Positions 7,093-16,586 of a stretch of DNA of 64,000 bases are shown here, one piece after another. The stretch is from DAIPKP01 sp964539095. GTDB lineage: Bacteria > Synergistota > Synergistia > Synergistales > Aminiphilaceae. The position numbers were made by a program, and so were the translations under genes. Position 1 is the stretch's first letter, and every line of letters starts with the position of its first letter. A model generated the notes under the pieces. That model did not search any database. It saw nothing but the letters and a program-made list of their open reading frames with translations, and was not told where the DNA came from. The stretch spans positions 62,001 to 126,000 of the forward strand of contig CAZIFL010000004.1 in NCBI GenBank assembly GCA_964539095.1. The letters run 5' to 3'.

Positions 7093-8872
7093 GAAAGGCC
7101 TCTCGAGGGGGCTGCGGATAGGTGCCCAGCTTTTCCCTGGAGGCAAAGACCTTCTCCGCCGCGTCCTTGGCATACGCTAGGAGCTGCTCTCGAAGCTCTT
7201 CGTCCTTCTGGGCCAGCACCCGGCAGGCGAGAAGGGCGGCGTTTCTCCCTCCGTCGATCCCCAGAGAGCCCACGGGGACCCCCGGAGGCATCTGGGCCAC
7301 CGCTAAAAGGGCATCCATCCCCCCCAGAGTACCCGCATCCACGGGAACCCCAAAGACCGGCAGCAGCGTATGGGCCGCCAATACCCCCGGCAGGGCCGCC
7401 GAAAGCCCTGCGAAGGCGAGAATAACCTGAACTCCCCGGCTCTCGGCCTTTGCGGCATACCGGGCCGCCTCCTGGGGGGTACGATGGGCAGAGGCCACGG
7501 TAATTTCATAGGGAACCCGGAACTGCTCAAAAATTTTCAGAGCCTCCTCCGCCTTGGGAAGATCCGAAGCGGACCCCAGCACCACCCCTACCTGTGGGCG
7601 ATGTTTCAACCCCCGATGCCCGATATCCTTACGGTACTGTTTCTTGTCGAAATCAATCATTTTTACCCCTGTATAGGCTCGATGAACCGCTTCAGGGAGA
7701 TCTTCTCCCTGGCCAACCACGGTACAGACCCGGCCGCCGTCGGTAATCACATGCCCCTCGTTATCCAGGGTAGTGCCGGCGTGAAAGAGCAAAACCCCCT
7801 CAGAGGCTTCCGCTTCCTCCAGCCCCTTCATGATTTTCCCCTTCTCGTAGGCGCCGGGGTAACCCCCGGAGGCGAGGACAACCCCTGCCACAGCACTGCT
7901 TCGGGAGGGCCAGGAAATTTCCTCCAGAGTTCCCGTGGCACAGGCGTAAAGCAGATGCCCCCAATCCACATCCAGAGCGGGAATCACCACCTGCGTTTCG
8001 GGATCTCCAAAGCGAACGTTAAACTCCAGCACATAGGGTTTTCCCCGTGATATCATGATTCCCGCATAGAGAACCCCGCAGAAGGGGATGCCATCTTTGC
8101 GTAGCCCCTCCACAGAGGGGAGAATGATTTTTTCGCGAATGTGTTCCAGCATACCTTCCGAGAGCTGAGGCACCGGCGTGTAGGCTCCCATCCCCCCCGT
8201 ATTAGGTCCCTTATCACCGTCGAAGGCCCGCTTATGATCCTGGGAGGGGGGGAGAAGATGCACCGTCTTGCCGTCTGTGATGGCGAGAATGCTTACCTCC
8301 CATCCCGGCAGGAAGTCCTCGACGACAAGCGTTGTCCCCGCCTCTCCGAGCCCTTGCAGCACAAGGAGATACTCGCAGGTCTTCTTCGCCTCCTCCAGAG
8401 AATCTAGAAGAAAGGCCCCCTTTCCCGCCGCCAGCCCGTCCGCCTTGACCACGTAGGGCGGAGTCCGTTTTTCCAGCGCTTTGAGTGCCTCCTCCATGGT
8501 GGTGCAGATGTCGAAAGGTGCGGTGGGGATGCCGTGACGAGCCATAAAGCTCTTGGAAAAGGCCTTGCTCCCCTCCATGCGGGCTCCCTCCCGGCCGGGG
8601 CCGAAGACGGGAAACCCCGAAGAGCGGAGAAGATCCGATACCCCCGACACCAGGGGGCCTTCGGGGCCGATCACCACAAAATCCGGGTCAATCTCCTTCG
8701 CCAGAGAAAGAACTTCCTCTCCCTGGGTGGGGTCGATGTCGTACAGGGTGGCGATCTCTCCTATCCCCGCATTCCCAGGAGCGCAGTAGATGGAGCTTAT
8801 GCGAGGAGATTTATGAAGGGCCCATGCCAGAGTATGCTCCCTGCCTCCTCCTCCGAGAAGAAGAACTTTCAT
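7085..8872 (-). CDS. purDE: Fused phosphoribosylamine-glycine ligase / AIR carboxylase-mutase (PurD-PurE)
   Basis: One 595-residue frame joins two purine enzymes. Residues 1-~420 are PurD (GAR synthetase, ATP-grasp): LLGGGGREHTLAW at the start, GPEGPLVSG, ADGLAAGKG, GDKGPNTGGMGAYTP and FNVRFGDPETQ. Residues ~425-595 are PurE: VGVVLGSASD, SAHRTP, and QMPPGVPVGSLGIDGG. No stop or internal SD was seen at the junction. The PurE loop that reads GAAHLPG in classical N5-CAIR mutases is GLSAALPG here, and no purK is nearby, so it may act directly on AIR plus CO2. The start ATG 8872 follows a GGAGG-type SD. It lies 31 bases after purH. Confidence 0.94.
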   Translation of the reverse strand: MKVLLLGGGGREHTLAWALHKSPRISSIYCAPGNAGIGEIATLYDIDPTQGEEVLSLAKEIDPDFVVIGPEGPLVSGVSDLLRSSGFPVFGPGREGARMEGSKAFSKSFMARHGIPTAPFDICTTMEEALKALEKRTPPYVVKADGLAAGKGAFLLDSLEEAKKTCEYLLVLQGLGEAGTTLVVEDFLPGWEVSILAITDGKTVHLLPPSQDHKRAFDGDKGPNTGGMGAYTPVPQLSEGMLEHIREKIILPSVEGLRKDGIPFCGVLYAGIMISRGKPYVLEFNVRFGDPETQVVIPALDVDWGHLLYACATGTLEEISWPSRSSAVAGVVLASGGYPGAYEKGKIMKGLEEAEASEGVLLFHAGTTLDNEGHVITDGGRVCTVVGQGEDLPEAVHRAYTGVKMIDFDKKQYRKDIGHRGLKHRPQVGVVLGSASDLPKAEEALKIFEQFRVPYEITVASAHRTPQEAARYAAKAESRGVQVILAFAGLSAALPGVLAAHTLLPVFGVPVDAGTLGGMDALLAVAQMPPGVPVGSLGIDGGRNAALLACRVLAQKDEELREQLLAYAKDAAEKVFASREKLGTYPQPPREAFLD

Positions 8873-8903
8873 GCCGGTGGCCTCCTTTAATGAATTTGAG
8901 TAA

Positions 8904-10433
8904 TTAATGCCGGAAAGTGCGCCCTCCGCTAAGAAACATGGTTATGCCGAGACGCTCCGCCGCCTGCATAACCTCGGGATCCTTTTTGGAGCCTCCGGGT
9001 TGGATGATTCCCGTAATTCCGGCTTCGCCCGCCTTTTCGATGCTGTCTGGAAAGGGGAAAAAGGCGTCCGATGCGAGAACCGCCCCCTTGGCCCGTTCTC
9101 CCGCCTGCTGCAACGCCCAGGTTACTGCATCCACCCGGCTGGTAAAGCCCCGGCCCATTCCCAGGGTCTCCCCATTTTTTACCACCGCAATGGCGTTGCT
9201 CTTACAGAGAGCCACCGCTTTCCATCCGAAGAGAAGATCCTCCCAGAGATCTCGCCGTTCTCCCCCCACCCAGGTGCCCTTGTCGGGGGAGGGGAGTTCC
9301 GGCAGGCTGTCCTGCTGCACCAGATAGCCGCTCCAGGTGCTGCGGATCTCCTGGGAACTCAGGCGCCCCCCCTGCCACCGGATGATGCGGAGGTTGGGGC
9401 GGCGTTCTTGAAGATGAGCCAGTCCTTCCGGGGCGAAATCCGGAGCCACCAAAATTTCGAGGAAATGCTCTCCCAAAATCTCGCAGGCAGCGTTATCCAA
9501 AGGACGGGTAAAGCTTACCACACCTCCGAAGGCGGAGACAGGGTCGCAGGCATAGGCCCGTTCAAAGGCCTCTTGAGGGTCTTTTCCCAGAGCGATACCG
9601 CAGGGGGTGGTGTGCTTTACGATGGTACAGGCGCACTCGCCGGAAAAGAGGCTTGCCCCCCGAAGTACCGCATCAAGATCAATGATATTGTTGTAGGAGA
9701 GGGGTTTACCCCCCAGAAGGGTCCAGGGAAGCTCCTGCAGGGGGGGGAGGTAGAGTCCCGCCTCCTGATGGGGGTTCTCCCCATACCGAAGGGTCTCCGC
9801 CTTCCGGAGCCCCAGAGAGAGTTCCTCCTGAAAAGATTCTTCCGAGGATCCCATGCTCTCCTCCAGTCCTGCCAGAATGGTGCTGTCGTAGAGAGAGGTG
9901 GTGCGGAAGGCCTTAAGCGCCAGCTTCTGCCTCGTGGGAAGCGACACATCTCCGTAGGCCTTCAGTTCTTCGAGCACCACGGGACAGTCTCGAAGATCCG
10001 TAAGGACGATCACCTGGGTATAGTTCTTGGCGGCCCCTCGGATAAGGGTAACCCCCCCGATGTCGATATGCTCAAGAAGTACCGGAAGCTCATGCCCCTC
10101 CCGGGCCTTTTCCTCGAAGGGGTAGAGGGTGCAGAGCACCAGATCGAAGAGGGGAATGGAAAATTTTTCCACATCCCGCATGTCCTGGGGGAGGTTCCGC
10201 CGGGCGAGGATGCCTCCGAAGATGGTGGGGTGCAGGGTCTTTACCCTGCCGCCCAGCATGGGGGGGTATCCCGTAAGCTCTTCTACTTCGGTAACCGGGA
10301 GGTTTGCCTCCCCCAGGGCTTTCGCAGTGCCCGAACTGGAGACAAGTTCCCATCCCGCTTCCACCAGGGAGGCGCAGAATTCGGGAACCCCTTCTTTATT
10401 CCAGACTGAGATAAGGGCGCGGGGCTTACTCAT
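8904..10433 (-). CDS. purH: Bifunctional AICAR transformylase / IMP cyclohydrolase
   Basis: A 509-residue protein catalysing the last two steps to IMP. The N-terminal IMP cyclohydrolase domain (ALISVWNKEG, GGRVKTLHP, NLYPF-like CTLYPFEE) is followed by the transformylase domain (RYGENPHQ, KHTTPCG, SDAFFPFPDSIE, and the C-terminal TMFLSGGRTFRH). The start ATG 10433 follows AAGGAGA. An earlier ATG (10454) overlaps that SD and would add seven residues. It overlaps the purN stop by eight bases. Confidence 0.97.
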   Translation of the reverse strand: MSKPRALISVWNKEGVPEFCASLVEAGWELVSSSGTAKALGEANLPVTEVEELTGYPPMLGGRVKTLHPTIFGGILARRNLPQDMRDVEKFSIPLFDLVLCTLYPFEEKAREGHELPVLLEHIDIGGVTLIRGAAKNYTQVIVLTDLRDCPVVLEELKAYGDVSLPTRQKLALKAFRTTSLYDSTILAGLEESMGSSEESFQEELSLGLRKAETLRYGENPHQEAGLYLPPLQELPWTLLGGKPLSYNNIIDLDAVLRGASLFSGECACTIVKHTTPCGIALGKDPQEAFERAYACDPVSAFGGVVSFTRPLDNAACEILGEHFLEILVAPDFAPEGLAHLQERRPNLRIIRWQGGRLSSQEIRSTWSGYLVQQDSLPELPSPDKGTWVGGERRDLWEDLLFGWKAVALCKSNAIAVVKNGETLGMGRGFTSRVDAVTWALQQAGERAKGAVLASDAFFPFPDSIEKAGEAGITGIIQPGGSKKDPEVMQAAERLGITMFLSGGRTFRH

Positions 10434-11049
10434 GGAGCTGTCGTCTCCTTCCATGTTCTACGTATCGACCCTCAAAGAGATCTTTGAGGGTTCGCCAGTA
10501 CAGGTCATGCTCCGCTGCGTGCATGCTCTTTTCCAAAGATTCCCGGTCTGTTCCATCGGGAACCGGTACCGCCTGCTGGGCGAGAATGGGGCCGTGATCC
10601 ACCTTGCGATCCACAAGATGCACCGTCACCCCGGTGACCTTCACGCCGTATTTCAGAGCCTGACCGATGGCATCCACTCCGGGAAAGGCGGGGAGCAGGG
10701 AGGGGTGGATGTTCACAATCCTTCCGTCGAACTCCGACACAAACCGGGCGGAGAGGATCTTCATGAATCCTGCCAGAACGATCCAGGTGGAGCCGCTCTC
10801 CAGAAGAGCCTGGATAAGCTGATTTTCCGCCCGCTCTCTTCCGAGTTCGTCGTAAGGAAAGACCTTGGTGGTAAGCCCCCGGATGCGGGCCGCCTCAAGA
10901 CCTGCGGCCTTCTCCCGATCCGCCCCCACGAAGGAGATGCTCCCGGGCAGATCCCCCGAGGTGATGCGATCTGCCAGAACGGACATGTTGGATCCTCTGC
11001 CGGAGATGAGAATGGCCATGGAGGAGAGATGCGAAGAACTCTGGTTCAT
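10426..11049 (-). CDS. purN: Phosphoribosylglycinamide formyltransferase (10-formyl-THF dependent)
   Basis: A 207-residue GAR transformylase. Family features are the ILISGRGSNM phosphate loop, LAGFMKILS, and the catalytic NIHPSLLPAFPG with Asn and His, followed by HLVDRKVDHGPI bearing the catalytic Asp. The start ATG 11049 follows AAGGGAG; ATG 11019 would remove ten residues but has no SD. Sits between purM and purH in the purine operon. Confidence 0.96.
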   Translation of the reverse strand: MNQSSSHLSSMAILISGRGSNMSVLADRITSGDLPGSISFVGADREKAAGLEAARIRGLTTKVFPYDELGRERAENQLIQALLESGSTWIVLAGFMKILSARFVSEFDGRIVNIHPSLLPAFPGVDAIGQALKYGVKVTGVTVHLVDRKVDHGPILAQQAVPVPDGTDRESLEKSMHAAEHDLYWRTLKDLFEGRYVEHGRRRQLHE

Positions 11050-11122
11050 TACGAGACTTCTCCCTTCTTGGAGCTTCTGAACGTGTTCGTTTTTCGTGTG
11101 TTATACATTCTCGCTCTACAAT

Positions 11123-12121
11123 TTAGCCGCTCGTAGCTTCCAGCACCGTGCCGATAATCCGGGGTTTCTCCCCAAGCTCTTGGAGAACCTTCAGAAGCTT
11201 TTCCCCCTCCTCGGGAGAGCATACGAAGACAAAGCCCATGCCGAGGTTGAACACCGAGCGCATCTCCTTCTCCGGGATTCCTCGGGAGGCAAGCCATCGG
11301 AAGAGGGGAGGGCATTCCCAGGCATCATAGTCTATCTGGGGGACGTTTCCATGGCATATCCGGGCGATGTTCTCTTCGAGTCCCCCCCCGGTAATATGGG
11401 CCATCCCCTTCAGGGAGACGCGCTTTTGCACCTCCAGGGAGGAACGCACATAGAGCAGGGTGGGGCGGAGGAGCAGATCCTTCAGAGGCGCCTCCTCTCC
11501 GGGAATAATCAGATCTTCGCCATTTTCCACACCTTCAAGGGCTTTCCGCACCAGGCTGAAACCGTTGCTGTGCACTCCCGAGCTGGGCAATCCCACCAGA
11601 AGATCCCCGGGAACCACGCTCTCTCCGGTGATGAGCTTCTCCCGAGAGACCACCCCCACGGAAAAGCCTGCCAGATCAAACCCTTCGGGGGAGTATACTC
11701 CGGGCATCTCTGCGGTCTCTCCGCCCAAAAGAGCACAATCGCAGGCTTCACAGGCCTCGATGATGCTCTTCATAACCGGGCGGTACCGCTCCGTATCCAG
11801 AGCCCCGCAGGCAAGATAGTCCAGAAAGAAAAGGGGTTTGGCGCCGCAGGTCACCAGATCGTTCACGTTCATGGCCACCAGATCCTGCCCCAGTCCTTCC
11901 ATGCGATTCCATGCCTTGGCAAGCTCCATCTTGGTGCCAACACCGTCGCAGCAGGCAGCGAGATAGAGGTCCTCCGTAAGGCTGTAGAGCCCCGAAAAGC
12001 CTCCAATTCCCCCGATAACCCGAGGCGAGACCGGGCGCTCCCGAAGAAGAGCCTTAATCATCTCTACCCAGGCATTCCCCTTGGAGATGCTTACCCCCGC
12101 ACTCTCATAGCTCAGGCTCAT
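11123..12121 (-). CDS. purM: Phosphoribosylformylglycinamidine cyclo-ligase (AIR synthetase)
   Basis: About 332 residues, closing the imidazole ring of FGAM with ATP to give AIR. SYESAGVSISKGN near the N-terminus, GGIGGFSGL, CDGVGTK, and GGETAEMPGVY are the expected PurM motifs. The frame is open upstream to 12241, inside purF, but the family begins at MSLSYESAGV, so I use ATG 12121, preceded by GGAGGAGAAGG. It overlaps the purF end by 17 bases. Confidence 0.96.
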   Translation of the reverse strand: MSLSYESAGVSISKGNAWVEMIKALLRERPVSPRVIGGIGGFSGLYSLTEDLYLAACCDGVGTKMELAKAWNRMEGLGQDLVAMNVNDLVTCGAKPLFFLDYLACGALDTERYRPVMKSIIEACEACDCALLGGETAEMPGVYSPEGFDLAGFSVGVVSREKLITGESVVPGDLLVGLPSSGVHSNGFSLVRKALEGVENGEDLIIPGEEAPLKDLLLRPTLLYVRSSLEVQKRVSLKGMAHITGGGLEENIARICHGNVPQIDYDAWECPPLFRWLASRGIPEKEMRSVFNLGMGFVFVCSPEEGEKLLKVLQELGEKPRIIGTVLEATSG

Positions 12122-13472
12122 GATCCTTCTCCTCCATATATTCTCCGGTAAAACAGGCGGTGCACATCCGACAGGGATCAATGCCGATGGAGGCGAGAAG
12201 ATCCTCCTTGGAAATGTACGAGAGAGAATCCGCCTCCACAAGTTTTTTCAGGGCGGGGAGATCCATCCGGGCCGCCGCCAGCTCTTCGCTGGTAGGGGTG
12301 TCGATACCGTAGTAGCAGGGGAAGCGCACCGGGGGGGAGGCGATGCGAAGGTGCACCTTGGTGGCTCCCGCCTCTCGGATCATCCGGACCATTCGTTTCG
12401 AGGTGGTCCCCCGGACGAGGGAATCATCCACGATGACCACCTCTTTATCCCGCATGAGTTCTCCTATGGGGTTCAGCTTGATACGCACCCCGATCTCCCG
12501 CACTCGCTGGGTGGGCTGAATAAAGGTTCTTCCCACGTAGCGGTTTCGCACCACCGCCTTTTCGTAAGGAATTCCCGCTCCTTCGGCGTATCCTATGGCG
12601 GCGATGGTGCCGCTGTCGGGCATCCCCGTCACGAGATCCGCCGGCACGGGGTTCTCCTTAGCCAGGCGACGCCCCATCTCTTTTCGGGCGCGGTAGACCG
12701 AAATACCGTCCATCACGCTGTCCGGACGGGCGAAGTAGACGTATTCAAAAGCACAGATATGCTGCCGGGATGCCGTATAGGGTATGGTGAGGGAGCGCAT
12801 TTCACCCCCATCAATGATAAGAACCTCTCCGGGGTTGATATCCCGCACCAGCTCTGCTCCGATAATATCGAGGGCGCAGCTCTCGGAGGCCACGTACCAG
12901 GAATCTTCCCGTTTTCCCAGCACCAGAGGGCGGAACCCCCAGGGGTCTCGGGCCGCCACCAGCCGATCTCCTAGAAGCACCGCCAGACTGAAGGCCCCTC
13001 GAAGGCGCCGGAGGGAGGAGAGAAGCGCATCCAGAGGTGGTTTATGCGACTGATGGGCCATGAGATGGAGAATAACCTCGGTATCCCCGGTGGATTGGAA
13101 GATGGCCCCCCGGCTCTGAAGAAGCTGCCGGGTGCCGTCGGCATTGGTGAGGTTCCCGTTATGGGCGATGGCCACATCCCCCCGGGCGTAGGTGGCCGTA
13201 AGGGGCTGGGCGTTGGCGGAGAAGGAGCCCCCTGCGGTGGAGTAGCGCACATGCCCGATGGCGGCGGGGGAGGACATGGTGGCCAGGGTGCTCTGATCCA
13301 GAGCTTTATGTACCAGCCCCATCCCCTTCATGGCCCCCAGGGTGCCTCCGCCGTTGCTCCAGGCGATTCCTGCAGATTCCTGTCCCCGATGCTGGAGGGC
13401 GTAGAGTCCCAGATAGACCTCCTCAAGCACAGAAGACCCTTTTGGTGAATAGGCTCCGAAGATACCGCACAT
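12105..13472 (-). CDS. purF: Amidophosphoribosyltransferase
   Basis: A 455-residue enzyme making phosphoribosylamine from PRPP and glutamine, the committed step. Cys2 (MCGIFGA) is the glutaminase nucleophile with no propeptide. The PRPP site reads VIVDDSLVRGTT. Cysteines in HICAFEY, RFPCYYGID and CRMCTACF match the four [4Fe-4S] ligands of the Bacillus-type enzyme, suggesting an oxygen-sensitive cluster. ATG 13472 follows GGGAGGAG. Confidence 0.97.
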   Translation of the reverse strand: MCGIFGAYSPKGSSVLEEVYLGLYALQHRGQESAGIAWSNGGGTLGAMKGMGLVHKALDQSTLATMSSPAAIGHVRYSTAGGSFSANAQPLTATYARGDVAIAHNGNLTNADGTRQLLQSRGAIFQSTGDTEVILHLMAHQSHKPPLDALLSSLRRLRGAFSLAVLLGDRLVAARDPWGFRPLVLGKREDSWYVASESCALDIIGAELVRDINPGEVLIIDGGEMRSLTIPYTASRQHICAFEYVYFARPDSVMDGISVYRARKEMGRRLAKENPVPADLVTGMPDSGTIAAIGYAEGAGIPYEKAVVRNRYVGRTFIQPTQRVREIGVRIKLNPIGELMRDKEVVIVDDSLVRGTTSKRMVRMIREAGATKVHLRIASPPVRFPCYYGIDTPTSEELAAARMDLPALKKLVEADSLSYISKEDLLASIGIDPCRMCTACFTGEYMEEKDHEPEL

Positions 13473-13477
13473 GGAGG

Positions 13478-15622
13478 CTACTCCTCCCAGACTTTCTGTA
13501 GCGTTGCCACGGGGAGATTAAAGGCTCCCATGCCGTGGAGGTGGGTTCCCCGGACCGTGCCGAGTTCCATGAGGGGGAATTTCTTCCAGATCTCCAGAAA
13601 ATCCTGCACCCTCTCCGGAGGAACCGCATAGATCGCCCGGGGCCCCCCCTCGCTGAAGTAGAAAGCATCCAGATGTACCGGAGCGGTGACCGCCACGTGC
13701 AGCCCCAGGCCGCAGGCGATGACTTCCCTGGCCAGGGCTACCCCCAGCCCCCCCCCGGCGAGAGCCCTTCCGCTGGTAGCGGTCCCCTGAGCGGCGGTTT
13801 TCAAAGCTCGGGTGCAGAAATCCTTTTCCTTTTCGGGGTCGAAGGGGAGAAGGGGACCATAGAAAGAGCCCGTCCTCGCATAGGCGTAATGGGTACCTCC
13901 GAAGGCGGCCTCAAGCTCTCCCACCAGGAAGATCCGATCCCCTTCGCTCCATTTGCCTGCAGGAACATAGGAGTCGAGAGATTCAATCAGCCCTGCAGCT
14001 ACCACCAGAGGAGTGGGGAGAATCCGCCCTCCGGGATACTCATTGTAGAGGCTCACGTTCCCCGACACCACGGGGCATTCCAGAACACGACTGCACTCCG
14101 CCATCCCCGCCACGCACTGCTCCAGCTCCCAGAACTGAGGGGATTTTTCCGGAGAGGGAAAGTTCAGGCAGTCCGTGAGCCCCAGAGGAGAAGCCCCCGC
14201 CACAGCGAGGGATCGGAGAGCCTTCGCCACCGTCTCGGCCCCCCCCGTATAGGGAGAGATAAAGCATTTCCAGGGATCCGCCTCCATGGAAAAGGCCACG
14301 AAGTTCTCCGAAGGAAGCACCCGGATCACGCTCACGGGTTTCCCCGGCCCTTCCACCGTATTGGTCTGTACCATAGAATCGTACTGCTCCCAGATCCAGT
14401 TCTTTTTACCCAGAGAGGGGCTCGTGAGAAGCGAGAGAAGCAGCTCGTTCCAGTTCTCCGGAGGTGTCAGAGGGGGCATGACGCTGCGCATCTTCAGATC
14501 TTCCGGCTCCCGAGAGGCCCAGGCAATCACCGGGGCATTGCCTCCGATAAGATCCGGGGGGAGAGATGCCACCACAGCTCCTCTCTCCCGGAGAACGTAC
14601 TCTTCCTCCTCGGTGACTACCCCGAACTCCGTGCAGTCCAGATCCCACTTTTCCGCAATCTTTATCACCGCAGCGATCTTGGAGGGCTCTACAATCAAGA
14701 GCATCCGCTCCTGGGATTCCGAAAGGGCGATCTCCCACCCCTGCATATCTGCCTCACGCTGAGGAACCTTATCAAGGTCGAGAATCATCCCCACCCCGCT
14801 CTTGGAGGCCACCTCGCTCGAAGAGGAGAGCACCCCTGCGGCTCCCATATCCTGCATGCTGGCGATGAGTTTCTGCTCCAGAAGCTCCAGGCAGCACTCA
14901 ATGAGGCGCTTCTCTGTAAAAGGATCCCCGATCTGCACCTGAGGGCGGCTCTGCTGGGTATCTTCGCTGAGTTCCACCGAGGCGAAGGCTGCCCCGGCTA
15001 TCCCGTCCCGTCCGGTTTTGGCTCCCAGAAGGAGAACCTTCTGCCCCGGTTTGGCGGTCTGGGAACTTACCAGGGTGTCCAGCTTCACGATCCCCGCACA
15101 GAAGGCGTTTACCAGAGGGTTTTTGTTGTATCCCTCGTGGTAGAAGGTCTTTCCTCCCACCGTGGGAACCCCCACGGAGTTGCCGTATCCCCCCACACCC
15201 TTTACGATCCCCTGGGCCAGGGCATGGCTGTGACCATCCTCGGGAGAGCCGAAAAAGAGGCCGTCCAGAGATGCCACCGGTCGGGCTCCCATGGCGAGGA
15301 TGTCTCGGATAATGCCCCCCACCCCCGTGGCGGCTCCCTGATAAGGCTCCACCGCCGAGGGGTGGTTATGGCTCTCTACCTTGAAGGCCAACCCCCACCC
15401 CTTGCCGAGATCCACCACCCCGGCGTTCTCTCCGGGCCCCTGAAGCACCGTGGGGCCTGAGGTGAGGAACTGCTTCAAAAGGGGGCGGGTAGATTTATAG
15501 CTGCAATGCTCAGACCACATCACCCCGAAGAGGCGCAGCTCCGTTTCGTTGGGCTCACGCCGAAGAAATTCCACCAGGGCATCATACTCTTCGCGGCTCA
15601 GGCCGACATCGGAATAACCCAA
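13478..15622 (-). CDS. purL: Phosphoribosylformylglycinamidine synthase, PurL subunit
   Basis: About 714 residues, the small-PurL type that acts with PurS and PurQ, both encoded just upstream. Seen: MWSEHCSYKSTR, KVESHNHPSAVEPYQGAATGVGGI, and GGKTFYHEGYN. I prefer TTG 15622, which follows GGGAGGGGAAG at ideal spacing and sits right after the purQ stop. A TTG at 15646 would add eight residues but lacks an SD. It joins ammonia from PurQ to FGAR. Confidence 0.95.
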   Translation of the reverse strand: MGYSDVGLSREEYDALVEFLRREPNETELRLFGVMWSEHCSYKSTRPLLKQFLTSGPTVLQGPGENAGVVDLGKGWGLAFKVESHNHPSAVEPYQGAATGVGGIIRDILAMGARPVASLDGLFFGSPEDGHSHALAQGIVKGVGGYGNSVGVPTVGGKTFYHEGYNKNPLVNAFCAGIVKLDTLVSSQTAKPGQKVLLLGAKTGRDGIAGAAFASVELSEDTQQSRPQVQIGDPFTEKRLIECCLELLEQKLIASMQDMGAAGVLSSSSEVASKSGVGMILDLDKVPQREADMQGWEIALSESQERMLLIVEPSKIAAVIKIAEKWDLDCTEFGVVTEEEEYVLRERGAVVASLPPDLIGGNAPVIAWASREPEDLKMRSVMPPLTPPENWNELLLSLLTSPSLGKKNWIWEQYDSMVQTNTVEGPGKPVSVIRVLPSENFVAFSMEADPWKCFISPYTGGAETVAKALRSLAVAGASPLGLTDCLNFPSPEKSPQFWELEQCVAGMAECSRVLECPVVSGNVSLYNEYPGGRILPTPLVVAAGLIESLDSYVPAGKWSEGDRIFLVGELEAAFGGTHYAYARTGSFYGPLLPFDPEKEKDFCTRALKTAAQGTATSGRALAGGGLGVALAREVIACGLGLHVAVTAPVHLDAFYFSEGGPRAIYAVPPERVQDFLEIWKKFPLMELGTVRGTHLHGMGAFNLPVATLQKVWEE

Positions 15623-15623
15623 T

Positions 15624-16331
15624 TTACTTCCCCTCCCTTTCTTCAATCCAGGACTGTATGGAGTGCCACATGCCGATACCGTCCGTTCCTCCTAAAAGGG
15701 GATCGCTTGCCCGCTCCGGATGGGGCATAAGGCCGAGCACGTTTCTTTTGGCATTGGCGATGCCCGCGATATTGTTTTTAGAGCCGTTGGGATTGCTTGC
15801 TTCTGAGAGGTTTCCCTTGGTGTCCGCATAACGAAAAATGATCTGTCCGTTTTTCTCCAGATTCTCGATCTCCTTATCCGGCAAAAAGTAAAGCCCCTCG
15901 TGGTGAGCGATGGGAAACTGGAGCACCCGATGCATGGAGTAGCGGCATGTAAAGGGGGATCCTGTGGTTTCCACCCTCACGTGGCAGGGGCGGCAGATAA
16001 AGGAGAGACTTTTATTGGGGAGCAGCGCTCCCGGAAGAAGACGGGCTTCCGTAAGTACCTGAAAGCCGTTGCATATACCCAGCACGAACTTTCCTCGTGC
16101 TACATGATCTTTTACAGCCTCCATGATGGGGGCTCGGGCTGCCATGGCCCCGGGGCGCAGATAATCCCCGTAGGAAAACCCCCCGGGAAGCACCACAAGA
16201 TCGGTCTCTTCCGGAAGATTGCTCTCGGCGTGCCACACGGGCGTTACGCTCCCATTGGTATGTTCCTCCAGAGCCCGAAGGACATCCCGATCGCAGTTGC
16301 TTCCGGGGAAGATAATTACTGTGGAACGCAT
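15624..16331 (-). CDS. purQ: FGAM synthase glutaminase subunit PurQ
   Basis: A 235-residue class I glutamine amidotransferase supplying ammonia to PurL. The nucleophile is the Cys in VLGICNGFQVL, and the His-x-Glu pair is in LMPHPERAS. N-terminal FPGSNCDRD is typical of PurQ. Its gene lies between purS and purL with one to two base spacing, the usual S-Q-L order. Confidence 0.97.
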   Translation of the reverse strand: MRSTVIIFPGSNCDRDVLRALEEHTNGSVTPVWHAESNLPEETDLVVLPGGFSYGDYLRPGAMAARAPIMEAVKDHVARGKFVLGICNGFQVLTEARLLPGALLPNKSLSFICRPCHVRVETTGSPFTCRYSMHRVLQFPIAHHEGLYFLPDKEIENLEKNGQIIFRYADTKGNLSEASNPNGSKNNIAGIANAKRNVLGLMPHPERASDPLLGGTDGIGMWHSIQSWIEEREGK

Positions 16332-16332
16332 G

Positions 16333-16584
16333 TCAGATCTTCTCCAGAGAGTACCGGTGTTCTTCGATAAGATCGTTCACCAGAAGATCCGAACACATGG
16401 TCTCCACCATGGTTCTTGCAGACGCTTCGTCTGGAGTATCCAGCGTAACCGCCACTACCCGGCCCATGCGAAGCTCCCGTATCCCCTGATGCCCAAGATG
16501 TCGCAGGGAGAGAGAGACCGCCTTCCCCGCCGTGTCGAGAACCCCCTCCTTGAGAGTGATGATAATCTCTGCTCGAAACGTCAT
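16333..16584 (-). CDS. purS: FGAM synthase accessory subunit PurS
   Basis: At 83 residues it matches the small PurS dimeric scaffold that bridges PurQ and PurL. The N-terminal beta strand followed by KEGVLDTAGKAV, and VNDLIEEHRYSLEKI at the C-terminus, fit the family. It ends two bases before purQ. Confidence 0.94.
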   Translation of the reverse strand: MTFRAEIIITLKEGVLDTAGKAVSLSLRHLGHQGIRELRMGRVVAVTLDTPDEASARTMVETMCSDLLVNDLIEEHRYSLEKI

Positions 16585-16586
16585 AG

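Noticed and set aside
13535..15460. A 641-codon open frame antisense to purL
   Set aside because: It mirrors purL with high-GC third positions, has no SD or family motifs, and purL is certain. A shadow frame.
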